From NCBI GenBank assembly GCA_018697195.1, contig CM031857.1, positions 62,936,069 through 63,000,068 of the forward strand: a stretch of 64,000 nt of DNA, in the 5' to 3' direction. The DNA is from Certhia americana. Lineage: Eukaryota > Chordata > Aves > Passeriformes > Certhiidae. Below the pieces are notes generated by a model that saw nothing but the letters and a program-made list of their open reading frames with translations, had not been told where the DNA came from and searched no databases. The number at the start of each line of letters is the position of its first letter. The stretch's first letter is position 1. This document shows, one piece after another, positions 49,400-63,282 of the stretch. The position numbers were made by a program, and so were the translations under genes.

Positions 49400-52300
49400 T
49401 GTACATCATGCTGATCTTTAAAATACCCTCAAAATTCAGGATACTCAATGTAACCAACTAAGGCTTCTAAAGACCACTCAATAATTACTAAACTCTTGAA
49501 ATAAAAATTTAATATATATTTAATAAATACCTACATTCTGAATTAAACAAAATCATTTCCTAGACTTTTTAAATGTCTAGAAATTATATTTCAATGCAAG
49601 CTAGCCAGTTTGTCTTCTTTTACAGTTATGTCTGTAAAGGAGCATGACTTCTGTGATCTGCCTGAGTGATCTCAAAATGAGATGAATTGTGGTTGGTAGG
49701 CACCTACTTCTTCACAAGTATTGGGTCATTTGGCTCACACCTGAATGTCTAAACTCAGGTAAGGAAACTTAAAAGGAAAGTAATAAAGAAGCAGTGTAAG
49801 GGTAGCAGACTTCCTGCAACCTTACAGTAGAGTCACAAATTTTGCAAAGTTTATTTTTACACAGGATGCATAAAAATTAAACTTTGCAATCAAATTTTGT
49901 ACCAATTCTCTGCTGTGTCTGAATCCATTGTTTCAAAACGATCTCTTATTCTGCTTCCACTTCTTTTACAATATTATACCTTCCCATTCTAAACTGATTT
50001 GTTTTCATTTATTTTGTTGTGTTGGGATCTTTTATTTCAGAAATTCTGCCTTGCAAGAGAGGAAAGGATCTATTCTTGTAATGGTTGCCCAGTGTTTGAA
50101 AGCTATTAACAACACACAGAAGCCATATGCAGTCATTCAATATGACAGGGAAAATTGAATTGAAAACTGACTTCAGTCTGTACCCTGAATAAGCACTGCT
50201 TGGCTTGACAGCGCAGGTTCAGTGAAGTAAAACAACTGATTTGACTATGTTAGATTAAGTTTTTAGAACTATACATTGCTGAAAAAACAAAGTTTCTCTG
50301 TTGCAACACCATTACAAATGTTCCTTATTGCTTTAACCAGAAAAGCAACATATACAGAATTGCTTTTATACTCTTTATAAGTTTTAACAGAACACACTGT
50401 TTTAGTTATATTAAGAAACAGCAGATTTGACTGTCTGTTTAATATTTTTTTTTAATTTTTTTTTTTAAACTGGTCAAAATGAAAATCATGTAGGGGGTGT
50501 TTCCATGAATGACTAAAGGTTTTTTCCTAAGAAGTTTTGTAATGGACATTCAAAATTTTTAGAAGGTATATCTGTACCATATAATGTTACACAGCATTTA
50601 AAAATACATTCTAAAATTTGCAGTTTGCAGAATGTGCATGCTTATTGAAAACTTCAAATGAATACAAGGTTGCAAGTTGTGCTGATCTTGTTCTCATATG
50701 ATAATACGCAGAAAATAAAGCCAAAGTGATCAGCATGAACAAGGTTTTGACTTTTATAAGAACCCTTAACTGAATTATCAGGGGAAAAAAAAGATTTCAT
50801 ATTTATTTTTAAGAAAGAAAATTAAAACCATTTTAATGAAACACCGTGAACATAAAAATTCTGTGAAGAAAATGACTTGCATTCTAGCATAGTGCATATC
50901 TCTCCTGTCTGGATGGCTGACAAGTGAGAGCCTAGGAACATCAGGAACAATCAAAATCCCTTTAGAATTTAAAACCACATAATTAAGGTAAAAATCCCTT
51001 TATTAATACTTCTGCAAAACTTTCCCAACTATTTCCATGACTTAACATTGACCAGCAGCACCTGGCTGAACACTGGCATCTAACCAGAGCAATCTCAACA
51101 GTTCTCAGTATATCAGATTCAATTTAATTTTTACTGCCCTAAGTATGGCAAACATTTTGCTCAACCTGCAACAGGGATAGGGCTAAATCTGTAAGACAAA
51201 AGAAAACCAGGCAGCGGTTTGCTGCCACCATTAAGAGCGAGGGAGGTGAAAACTGCCTGTAGGTGAAGCCTGATATTCAGCACTAACACTCTCCCCCTCT
51301 GGTGTGCACACAAGTCTTTTGGGAGCTATAGCCACATTGCTTTTCAAGGTCCCATAGTTTCAAAAATCGTACAGCTATGGGTATTTTGCTGTTCCACTCC
51401 TTTCACACCTGCAGTTTCAGAAAGAAACAGGAGCAGGAGTTGTTTACAGTATTTTTAATTTTTTTACTTTTTGTCCCTGGCTGCAATTCTGAAGGGGGTT
51501 CAAACAGAAATTTAACAAAAGAACTCAGCTGTGTGTATTTTAACAGCTTAAAAGAGAAAACTGCACATCTTTTTGACAATCCTGATTCAGTATCTTTGTT
51601 TTTTTTCCCAGATAAATCAAGAGTACTGATGCTATAGCAGTTGACAAAAAAACATTAATGAGTTGTGTCCATTTTAATTGTTTCAGACTAACAATTTCCC
51701 CTGTAGTTTCAAGGTCTTTGAAACCAAAACAAAAAAAAATAAAATCCAGTTAGAGGCCAAGTTCTGTCCCCTGATTTCAGACGATTAATATAGAATAACA
51801 TCTCTGACAGTAGCCTAGCTATTCATGTTTAAATTCATGTTTATATGCATATTTACATTTATGTAATTGCAAATAAGGATGTAGACAATTTATTTTAATT
51901 AAGCTGAAGAAAAAGAAAAAAAAAAGTCCTATCCAATACAGTATAACACTATGTCAATTCAACTTTTTTTAAACTTTTTTTTTAGGGTTTTGGGGAGTTC
52001 TTTGGTAGTTTCTGGTTTTGGGGTTCTTTTTAGTTTTTCAAATGAAAACATATCCTTGAAGAAATAAGGACACTGGAACACACAACCCTGAATGCAAATG
52101 TGTCTTATTTTGGGTCATGCTTTGAATAGTGGGTTTTGGGTTCTCAGAAGCCAAGTGACTCTGCAGTTAGTTGAAAAACCTATAAATAGATTGTTTTCAA
52201 TAGCATTTTGAGATTAAAAAGTGTGTCAGAAGTGCATTGGAGTCTACCAAAAATTACAAGGCCTTCATATAATTTAAAGACCTAAAACACTCTGGATTTA

Positions 52301-54990
52301 TTAGGCTAAAGACTACTTTTGAGAATTATGTGCAGGTATTAGACATAATCCTCCCAAAAGTTTTGTGTCAAAGTCTAAGCTGCTGATTTTGACAAAAGGA
52401 GTAGAAAGGGTTATATTGGAAACTCCTGTTCCTCCTGACTTTAACTGACATATTATTGTTTGTAAATTTTCTAGATGGACAACCCAATTTGAAAGGTGTG
52501 GCAATCTGAGAAATAATATTATCTGCTAAAATTGTGTTAGCTAAAGGCCAGGAAGCTTCAAGAAGCCAGCAGAAAAGGGTCTGCTGCCTGCATTTGCATT
52601 TTGTAGCTCAGAGTTCACATAAAAAAAAAAAAAAAGAGGGAAAGATAAAGCAGTAAGACAAGAACTGTGTACTATCACAGACGTATTTTTACTGGATAAA
52701 AAGCAGACCTTCAGAAATTCACTCAATATACCTGGTAGTTAACATCACAAAACAGTAATGACAGAGTTTAAAGGAGGAAGAGGCACCAAGATGTCCAGAG
52801 CTTTATGCCAGCAGTCCCTCCAAGGCATCAGGACATGGGCAGTGCCTCACTAACCAGCATAGGCCCAGTTATCACTGACTTATTTGAAGCTACAGGACTT
52901 CATGAAATTAGTCACCTTGGAGATGAATCTCTCACTTTTACATGCTAATATGCTCCCTTAGGTGTTCCCTGTGCTCTGTTCTGGATTTCAGGAAGTCTTT
53001 TATCAGAACCATTGTTTTTAACAGATAAAATAAAGAGACAATCAAGGCATAACTGACCTTCAAAAGAAATTAAATTAAAAGAGAAGCAACTAATAAATCG
53101 GAAAACTTCTAACTGCAAATTAACCTCTGATTAACCTCACCCACCTGATTATCAGCTCAGCTTTCATACCACTTAATTCTCTGCACACTTGTAAAGAGGA
53201 AATAGCCATCACTCTTCCTAGCCAGCATTTGTTTCCGTCTCAGAGTACAACAGGAGAATATGGGTCCAGTTACTAAACAGTGATAATAAACCCACTTTAA
53301 TTGCTTCAATTAGATCATCCACAGGGAATCACTTTACACAACCTATAGGGATTAACAGGCTCTTCCTGAAACACTACAAGCAATTACACAGGGATGAGTA
53401 ACCATCAAGAGCTGGCGGAGGAACAAAGTTGCTATCTAGAAGCAGTTGTCTCAGTTACTCTCTGTACTCATCTGTGGGGAGGAATTATTCTTCACCCAAG
53501 TACAAACACCCAACCAGGACAAGTCAGAGGCAGATTCCTGTAAAGACATCCCTGAGGATCATGCTAATGTTAAGCCCAAAAGTAAATGTAGTCTCATCAT
53601 ACCGGATGTGTCACAAGAGCAGGCATTTAGTATTTTGACACCGTCTTTGCTCAGCCTGTGTGCCTTACCCTTTTCAAATTGTGTTCGCCTTGTCTTTTTT
53701 GAGAGGTGTTTATTTGGCATAGCAAGAGTGTCAGTGTAAGTACAGGAAATCAAAGGGATTAATGTTCATAGAAAATACATACGGTGTAAATATTTCTTTT
53801 AATGGACAAATGTTTAAACTGGTTTTGACTTTATTTGATGATTTTTGTGAACACAATATTTTAAAGTTATATCTATTAGTAATGAGAGGACAAGAAAGAA
53901 GAGAGTAAACAGTGTTACCCATGTGGCAATTTCTATATGTGGCCAGGTACACGCATATGAATTTAATGTACACATATATTCATATTGAAGACTATACACA
54001 AACACAAAAGGATGGTATGGAAAAAATGTATGTTAAAATTTCAAATGCCCTTGGTATAGCAAACAATCTGGAATTGTTTCCTGGGCATCACATTCAAGTA
54101 GGAAGGACACAATCTCCTGAATACAGAAAACTGCCTTACAGCTAAAACTCTGGTACTTGCCTACTCTAGCAAGACCATGCAGGACTCCATATGCTTCAGC
54201 AAAAATAAGATTGTAGACTAAAACTTGCCCCCCAAATAAATTTGTGGTGGTTGGGTTGAGAAGTCTAGTATAATTCCACAAAATGACAAAGCAGAAGCAG
54301 TTTTGTCACAACTTAAGAGGTCACAGTACATTCTGGGATGTGATCAAAAGTGAGACAGAATATTTTAGCCATAAGAAAATCCCCAGGGCTTTTTAATTTT
54401 GTCATAGGCCTGGAAGAGCTGGTTGACTATAGTATTTGGCAATTTATATATCGTTTCAGACAAGGAAGGCTTATTATAATGCCATAGATTGGTGATAAAA
54501 ACCTTCTAAGTTCTGATTGCAAATGATACAATTCCTCTGTAACTGCATCTCAGTCACAAGCATTTGATGTAGCATATAAAATAGCTTTGGGATCTTTTCT
54601 GTCCACCTTTTTCTGCTACTTGAGAGCCTTCCTACATGTCACTTACACTGGACTTCTCTGACAACCTGAAGCTGTCAATAAACAATATCTTCCTAAAGAA
54701 TATTTGATGAAACAGGTAAATACCATAAAATGTCTTTCTGAAAACATGCCCCTCTTATCAGAGTCTGGAAGCAATAAAACCTAGGATGCAAAATAACATT
54801 TAACCTAAAATTTCTTGTATGGCCAGTTGACAAAGACATTTTCCCAAAGGGAAAACACCGCCTTTTCAGATATCAGTATGAAAGGAAATGGGACAAATGA
54901 ACGAACACCTGCATTCAGTCCTTGCATCAATATACTTGAAAACCCAAATTATCTGCTAGCGCTCCAGAGGCACACAGAAAAGTTCTAAAA
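48261..54990. other. Long unique AT-rich stretch
   Basis: No supportable gene or transposon. It includes a T32 run at 49363-49394, an A-run near 52621-52635, T/G low complexity near 51965-52035, and a moderately GC-balanced patch at about 48890-49130 that carries a CAGGTG E-box (49071-49076) and could be another regulatory element. Confidence 0.5.
49363..49394 (+). repeat. Poly(T) run, 32 bases
   Basis: Uninterrupted T32, with no retroposed sequence recognised on its minus-strand upstream side. Confidence 0.9.
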
Positions 54991-57741
54991 GTGTTCTACT
55001 GGGTTGGGTTGACAGCAAGAAATGCTTCTGATCATTTCCAAATGATGAGTGGCATCCTAAAGAAGAAGAGAAAGTAGAAAATGATTGCTTGAGAAAAGCA
55101 GAATAAAACTAGCATCTGCTCTACAGTCAGATAGACTTTACAAAGGACAGATAATTCTTCTAAGACTAATAGCATTCCTAGCACTCAAATTGGGGACAAA
55201 GAGAGTTTTATCTACTATATACCTTTTGCTCTTCCAGACAAGTCTTCACTCCCTGTATCATACCACACTATTTAATTTGCAGCTATTGCTAAATCAGTGT
55301 TTAATCTAAGCAAAGCTGGCAGAATTTCTATAGGAGTGTAATGTTCACAAAAATTGCACAAAAAATTATGATGGTTCATGTTATTCCACAGTGCAACTAA
55401 GATGAATCTGACAACAGTTTTTGAATCCGTGTTCTCTGGAGGTTATTATGGAGAAGTAGAAAATGTTTTGAACTTAAGAACTACTCCTTTCAACGGCAGT
55501 GACTTTGCTCTGTGGTCTTCATTCTGTAAATTCAGGCTGAAGATACCGTGTTGCTCTATTTCAGATTTTTATTCTTCAAATTTGTTTCTAATGCCAAGAG
55601 TATTTGGAGTGAAAATTTTCAATACTTTAGAATAAATATGTTAGAATAAATAGAAGGCTCCTAGCAAATCAGCTAGAAAGTAAGATCTAATACTTAAGCA
55701 AAAATTACATATTACTTAATGTATTTTATTTAAAGAAAAAACTTTTCCTCCTGCACAACAATATTCAGTTTTCTCAGGAGTGTTTTCCAGTTATTGTGGG
55801 TTTTCAGTTAGGAACTGGGTTTTTTTTGGATTTTTATTCATTATTGTTAAACAATAGTTCTGGGTTTATTATTATTTTTGGGACTATAACAAAATCAGAC
55901 TCACTGCATTACCTTGACTCTTTAAGGAATGTCTGATCTTTTTTCAACTTAAAAAAAACCCCCAAAATTGTAAAGGAAGAAGACTAAACATAAGCCAACA
56001 TGACAAGAACATATTCTTTGCCATGTACAAAATTCCTCTCAGACATGTGTTGTCCATATGCAAAGACAGCTGCCTCTGACATGCCCTTCAATAAATAAAA
56101 GTTTTACAGAGCTATATCCACTGCATGTTTGTATGGTATTCAACTGCATGCTGGTTGTATACAAATTTAAAAAAAAATAAAATTATATTTAAAGGGCAAC
56201 ATACTATCATCAAAGAGAAAATGTTATTAAGAAAATGGGAAAACCTTTCCATTAAAAAAAGTTCAGCAAATACAGAAGGAATAGTAATTTAAGTAAGTAA
56301 TTTCAGCTAGGGTTTCTTAGAGCTAGAAGGCTAGAAGTATGGCTGAATTAGTTAATAATTCAAAACAACAAGAAAGAGAAGCATATTCATGCCCCTCCAA
56401 GAATAATAAAAAAAAAGTGTGGTTTTTTTTTTTTGTTTTTTTTTTTTTTAAACGTAAAAGAAGAATTTTTTTGGTAGAAAAAAACAGTTCAGAAATCTTA
56501 GGGATGAGTTTCAAACATAACTGGTGAAAAATCTAACTCTGCAGTGGTTCTATGCAGACCTACAGCAGCATGTGGTACCTGCCACAAACTGCTTATGGGA
56601 TTGTGACATTTGCTGAGCATTTGCACAGAGGAATAATGGAGCATAAGGTTAGGTTGCCCTCATGCTGAGACCACTGCCCATTATGCTAACCAATACTGTC
56701 TCTGGTTCTCTTCTGATCCCCCATGGCCTGGACATATTTATTATCTCTTGTCTTAGACTGTGCAGAGACATTTTAAATGAGTCACAGTGGCAGGTGGCCC
56801 TTGTTAATACCTCTTAGGATGTGAGAGCTGCTGGAATGCCTAATCAGAGAGAAGGAACCAGAAGGTGGGACAGAGAAAGGTCCTATGAGGAAACACATGA
56901 AAACAACTATATTTGCAAGGTACAAATATTTTGGTCATTTGAGTCAACAATAATGGTATAGTCCAAGAAAAGGAAATTCTGTGTAGTAATAGCTTAATAT
57001 ATCCTGTTTGGAGCAAACTAGGGATTAATAATATTTTGTACTATCCTTTTAAATTACAAAAATCACAGATTATTTTATTGTCATAAAAAAGGAAATTATT
57101 CTAAGGAAACTTAAAACTATGGACCACAACAAGTTCCATTTGATAACTACATCTGGAATAAAATAATTCTAAACATTGACATTTAGTGGAAGCTAAAACC
57201 TTTATTAGTTCTGATGTTGAAAAATATTTTCCAACAGAGGCAAATTGACTATGTGTTTTCCAGTGTAAGCTTAGACTTAGGTAACAAAGAACGCAAAGAA
57301 AATGTTCTCTTTTCTATTCTAGCTTACTGGAAGTGGAGATCAGTGGCATTGTCATCCTTTTCTTGAAAGGAACTACAGAGAACAGGAACAGACATGCCAG
57401 TGCAGGAGGTGCATAAAGTCTACATAGAATTTTAGACCAGTAAAGCAAAAGGACTGCAAAAATTGTTATGAAAATGGAACAGAATGTAGTAAGTAGAAAT
57501 AACAGGTAACTTCCACTCAAGAAAAGTAACGTCAATAAATGAATTACTGACATTAATTTTTTTTCTTAAACAATCTTGCAAGATTAGGGTAGAAAATTAA
57601 CTGCTTTTAACAAAGCATCTGAGTGCACATAATAAGTGGCAGCAGGAGGCAGTATGAATGATACACTTAGATTTTGCAAATATCTGACTACTTTGATTTA
57701 CTATACATTATCTTGCATTAAACACACACCAAATTTTATTG

Positions 57742-57865
57742 GTATTTGGTTTCTGGGTGGGATTTTTTGTTTTGTTGTGGTTTTCAGGATTTTGTTTTTG
57801 TTTGGTTTGTGGTTTTGTTTTTTTTTTGGGGGGGCGTTGTTGGGTTTTGTTCTGTTTTGTTTTCA
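57742..57865 (+). repeat. T/G-rich low-complexity tract (longest in the window)
   Basis: About 120 bases of TTTTG, TTTGG, TTGTGG and GGGG words with very few C or A on the plus strand. Its runs of G separated by T give some potential for unusual DNA structure. Confidence 0.85.
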
Positions 57866-60800
57866 AAAACCATACTGGTTAAATAGGGACACTCTTAGAG
57901 TGCTTAAATTAATCAGTCAATCAAATGAGTTTTGTTTTGAAGGAAAGCGTACCATTTTGGGTTTGAGCATTCTACAAATGATTACATACTCTCTACTTTT
58001 TTTCATCGACTAAATTAAAAATCAATTCATATATAAAACTATAAATGCAAATATCTAAAAATATAAATGTGCATACACATGTACATAGACTCTTGTGTAC
58101 TCATGAAAATGGAATGTCTTGACATCAGAGTGAAAAGTGTTTTGGATTTCATTCTCAGAGGATAGAACATTATAATAATAATTCTTTTTTTAAAAAGTGT
58201 CTCCAAATTCACAAAGTGTTACAGTGAGTCGGTGATTTGAGGTGATCCAATTAAAATTGACTTGTTTTAATCACAGGAGTGGTCATTGACACTATCCAGA
58301 ACCACTTAAGTTTATGGACAGTTTTACTGTACAAAAACAATGGCTGGTTGCCATTTGCTGTTACTGTGAGATATACAGAGGTATGCAAAATCTTTTGATG
58401 TATTTATAAAATATAAATATATACAGAGAAAGAATGAATAAGATATTGCATTTGGCTTTTGTTATGAAAGCACTGATTAAAAAGTCTTTTGGAGTGTGTT
58501 ACACTTCCTTTTATATTAATAGGTACATCACCTTTATATGAGCAAGGCAGCGTTGCTGCAAAAGAGAGGATAAAGTACTCGGCCCACAGAAACCAATTAC
58601 AGTTCCACTACAACAACAACAAATGAAAACCAATTGAAAGCACAGCTAATCCTCATCTTTGAAGGGACACAGCACCAAAATACTTGTCATACGCTGACAT
58701 CTTAATGCTTCTCACTCCTCAGACTGTCCCATCAGGTCTTCTCTGTCCTCAACTCTTACACTGTTCTACATATGTCTTATGGGAGAAAAAATAATTAAAT
58801 ATCACACTAAGTGTTGAATAAGAGTTCTGTTGTGTACTGCTTTGGGTTTTCATACATTAAAATAGGTAAGTCAGACAATATTTGGCATGCTGTTACCTTT
58901 TGGAGAGAAAGTAGGGCTTTCAGCTCTACAAAAATTCATTGGAATAAAGAGTAAAAATGTGAGATTAAGTATCTAAAATAAGAATTTGTAGTCCTGGATA
59001 CAACATTCCTGGTGAAAGTACAAAATTAGCTGAACCATAAAAATACAATAATAGTTTGTGGGACTTCCCTAAAAGTTAAATAGGATTCCATGGAAAATTT
59101 TCAGTCTTTTGACCCACAGACCTCAAGTATTAATCCAAATATAATACTGATATATTCAAATCTTTTATTTCAAGTAAATGTATGATTCAAATGAAGCATA
59201 CAAGTGCCTTCTACTGTCAGCAGTCATAGCAACATGGACACACAAATAATAATTAAAAAAAAAAAATCAATTTCTCTATTTTACTTTCAATGTGTTTAAA
59301 AATCTTTAGAGTTCTCTTATGTGTCCTCCTGGTTTAAAATGTCTAAAGCTTAAAGAAAGTTGACTGCAATATTTTTTATTATTGATTATTTCAGGAGTTG
59401 GAATAGGAACTTAACTTCTGCTCATGAACAGCTAGATATGTGTGAAATTTGATCCAAACTACCAAAGCAATAGCTTTCGTATATCTTTATATCTGTTACT
59501 TAGCACCTACTTTTCATGATCCCTTTCCAGCTCATGCAACAACTTTTTTTTTTTTTTTTTTCATTAAAATCTCCTTCATGGCTTACAGAACAGGAGCCAT
59601 GATAAAGAACCGCCTCTTACTCATGAATTGGAATTTTATTGTTTAACCAATTATAGTTCTGAAATATTAAAGGAGGAATGAAACTTGAGCTGTCCTAAAT
59701 GGAAATCCAGAACTAATTTTAACTTCAGACTGTTCTGATCCTTCTTATTTCTTAGAGTCTTTCTTTTTTTTAATTCCCTGTTCCATGTTTATCCTCCAAA
59801 AGCAATTGCTGTGCTTTTAGACTGTTAGTGAAGTATTAAAGAAAAGGTTATCATGTCGATTAGCTAGATTAATGCAGCCTTGTTTCAATCTAAAAACTGG
59901 TTTCGATTTGGGGTTCAGATCCCAATAACTGCCTGGAAAAGGGCTGGCATGCAGATTAGAAAAAGGAGGTATCTTCTCATCCTTAGTTTAAATTGATATC
60001 TTTTTTCCATGTAGAGAACATTTGCTTCATTCTTCCTGTGGTTAGTTCCTGTCTTGCTTTAAATCACTGCTGAAGCAGATCTGCCAAATAGCCTGCACTT
60101 GCCAAATCAGTCATGCTTTCCTACAGAAAGGAGAAAGTGTACCACAGACTGTCTCTTCTTCCCCCTCTCCAAACTCATCACCCTTTGGCAGGCTGTTGTA
60201 AGCCAATGTATACATTTCCTGATCTTCATCCATCCAGGTCCCATATTGATCTTAACCAAAGGTATCTTGCTTATTTTATCATTTTAGCAACAGAAATGTT
60301 ACATATGAGACTGCAAGAAGAAATGCAGATAAAACTCTGATTGTAATATATCAAATGCAAACATTATCCAGTTTTCCAAAGTCTGTTGCTTTTATTTTTA
60401 TAAATGCAATGCATCACATTTTATTGTAATGCTTACTTGTGTGCTACTAGCTCTTTTTCTGTCATTTAGTTTAAACTGTGAGGTTTATCAGAGTGCTGTT
60501 GACTCCACACTAACGAACATTAACCTTTCACTAAAGTGGTTTTAGAGACACAGCTCTCAGGCTTGTTTCCTTAAGATAACTCAAACACAGTTATTGTTAG
60601 CTTTGTTTCTACGTTGACAATTTCACATGACTAGGGGGAAGGAAAAATCATTGTTCATCCTATTCCTGTCACTGTTAGCAAAAGCCAAAAGACACTGGAA
60701 TAAAAAGCATCTAAGTGGAGCCTTTAAAAATGCCCAATGTTCCTGAAGAGTCAGCAATGACAAGTAGGGATCTCAGTAAGTCAATTCAGATTTCTGTTAG

Positions 60801-61915
60801 ACTCCAATCACTAGAACTTGTGTTTCACCTGTCTCAGTTAAGTACCTCATATTAAGTGACATGAATTTGGGCCCCAAGTGTCCTCTTTCTGTTTTGCAAG
60901 TGGACTAACTCACACCTTCTTAAAACACTGCGCATGTGAATGGATTACTTACTTAGCCATAACACTTATTCAGGAGATAATATACTAGCTACTTTCAAGG
61001 AGAAATAAAAGCTTCCCACAGAGAATTCTTCTATGCACAGTATTATTTAAAATCTATTGTTGCTTCTTATATATCAAGGGAAATATTTTCTCAGTATTAA
61101 TGAAAGAGAACACTTTCATTTTGTTTCTGAAGATCAAGCATGATTTTAGAAAGGTTAGCTGGGAAAGAGAAAATACCTTGATTGTTTTCCATGTCTCACT
61201 CTATTGTTTTTTCAATTCATCTGGTTGTCCATCTGAAATAACTTGCACAAAGGACGAATTAAAAAAAGCAGCCCACAAAACTTGGACAACAGTCTGAATT
61301 CAAGTGCAATTTATACTTTACAAGGACTATGTTTGGTCAGTGCCTTAAATTACATAGTCTTGCAACATGGAGATATTTTTAGATTTGAATGAAGGTTTGC
61401 TGTACCACTGACAATTAAAGCATTTCTAAGATGATACCACTGTTAATACCAGGTCTAATCATGCTATTACTTTCATTATAATCTTGACCAAGTCAGTTTG
61501 GAAAAGGTGAGCGCTTTCAAGACGTACCACTATAAATGTCAACTGTGTACAAGTCACTTGCTTTAAATATACATGATCAGGCTATCCTTACTTTCAGAGG
61601 CACAGTCAAGGCCAAGGACATGTATTTTCTTTTGTCTTTGAAACAAATAACAGGCATTGACTTCTTCTTTCACGATTATGTTCATAAACAATCTTTTTAT
61701 GAAAGATTTTTTAATGCTTTTTTGTGAAGTGTAAAATAATGAAAAATAGTACAACGCAATAGAGTAACACAATGTTATGAAATGTTCAATTTTAAAATTT
61801 CTTTCTGTAAAAGGTAATAGCTAAGAGGACTACAATTGTCAAAGCTCAGTCAGGTTGGAAAACTGGAAATTGGAAATTATGCCATTATCCTTCTTTATAT
61901 TGTCATAATAGTACT

Positions 61916-61970
61916 GTTTTTTTTTTTAAATGGTATTTTTGGGGTTTTTTTGGGGGGGCAGGGGAGGGGT
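61916..61970 (+). repeat. T/G-rich low-complexity tract with G runs
   Basis: T runs followed by GGGG, GGGGGGG and GGGGAGGGG blocks at 61941-61969. Four G runs lie close together, a possible G-quadruplex motif on the plus strand. Confidence 0.7.
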
Positions 61971-62528
61971 TGGCAGGAATGGATATATTCCATGAGGTTA
62001 TTTTTGCAGGGACTTTAAAGAGAATGTAGGTCTCTGTAGTTTCTTAAAAATATGATCAGGCAAATATGGATATTGCTGTATATATTGGTTAATTGGTTCT
62101 ATGTAGTCGTCACAGAACTTGCAATTACAAATACTCATTGACTGTAACTGAAACTGCAATTACTTCAACATTTCTTCCAGCAGTGGCCTGAAAAATTAGT
62201 TACAGGGATCAGAGACTTTCATTCTTCGAATACACAGAGATGACTATCTAAACCATAAAAGAAGGCCCACATATGATTGCAAAACTTGACTTCTCTCCCT
62301 CCTGAATTTACACCTTTGATTAACCAGTAATTTGCTAGCTTGAGAATTCAACATGGCTGAATTCTCCATTTATACTCCAAATGCACTGGGAAACACATTG
62401 TTTTTGTTTCAACCTTATCTCTGAAGATACTTTTTTCAGACCAAGAATCCATTTGCTACTCCAAGGAGATTTCATGGAAATGTTCAGTCATAACTTTCTC
62501 AATAATTATGCTAATACTTATGCATGGC

Positions 62529-62553
62529 TTTTTTTTTTTTTTTTTTTTTTTTT
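62529..62553 (+). repeat. Poly(T) run, 25 bases
   Basis: Uninterrupted T25 shortly before the LTR. Confidence 0.9.
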
Positions 62554-62569
62554 CCTCCCTATGGATAGT

Positions 62570-63282
62570 TGGGTCTAAATGGCAAGGTTTTGGTAGCAGG
62601 GAGTTATCTCATTTCAGACAATCCATTTCCAGCTGCCTCCAAACTGAAGCACCACAGGACACAGCTGAGCCAAGCTGGTGGTGCCTGGGAGAAGCATGTT
62701 CACGAAAGAGCAAAATAACGGACAACAGAGTAGTGAGAGGTGGAAAGAGTTTGAAAATTTCATGAATACCAAGGTGAGAAAAGAAGGAAGGAACGACAGA
62801 TGGTCCAGGCAACAGAGTAGTCATTCCCCTGCAGCCAGAAGAAATGCCTACAAAGCTGCAAGTTTATCCTAAAGAAATTGCAGCCCATGAGAAGGACCCT
62901 CACTGGAAGAGAGGAAAACTAAGAGGAAGGAGTGGCAGAGAGAAGCCATTAGGGACCAACCACAATCACCAATTCCCCATTCTACTGTGCTGCTTTCAGG
63001 ATGGTGGTAAGGAAGGTACAGGACCCGAGAGTGAAGTCAGGCATGGGGTAAAGAGGAAGAAAAGTAGTGGTTTAATACTTGCTTTTGTTCCTTACTATGT
63101 GAATATATTTTAATTTGCAAGAAAATTAATATTCCCCATGTCAGTAACCAGCATGAAACCTCCCTGTCATTATATCAACCTACCAGCATTCTCAGATGAT
63201 TTTCTCTCCCACTTCCACAGAAGAAATAGTGGCTGAGTGGCTGGGTGGGAATTTATTCCCTAGGCAAGGCAATCCCACCACA
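62570..63282 (+). mobile_element. Avian ERVL-type LTR, sense, probably solo
   Basis: The sequence follows the layout of a widespread avian ERVL-type LTR. It has GGCAAGGTTTTGGTAGCAGG (62581-62600), then a GGTGCCTGGGAGAAGCATGT segment (62681-62700), the CACCAAGGT-like segment near 62767-62776, TTCCCCTGCAGCC (62824-62836), a GCAGCCCATGAGAAGGACCC unit (62880-62899), CCAATTCCCCATTC (62969-62982), an A/T-rich segment with AATTAATATTCCCC (63124-63137), and a CCACCACA end at 63275-63282. The left end (TGGGTCTAAAT) is approximate and no matching target duplication was found. No viral genes follow within the remaining 0.7 kb. It is diverged, and open frames in it are not genes. Confidence 0.75.

Larger units (their letters stand above)
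54991..62528. other. Long unique AT-rich stretch
   Basis: Seven and a half kilobases with no supportable gene. T/G-rich tracts lie at 57742-57865 and 61916-61970, with T or A runs near 56421-56450 and 59544-59561. The 125-codon frame at 57636-58013 runs through the T/G tract and is not a gene. Confidence 0.5.

Noticed and set aside
51377..51637. 86-codon frame with a hydrophobic stretch resembling a signal peptide
   Set aside because: The hydrophobic segment comes from T-rich DNA, and no splice signals or recognisable mature domain are present.
57636..58013. 125-codon frame rich in Phe, Leu and Gly
   Set aside because: Encoded largely by the T/G low-complexity tract; such frames are artefacts.
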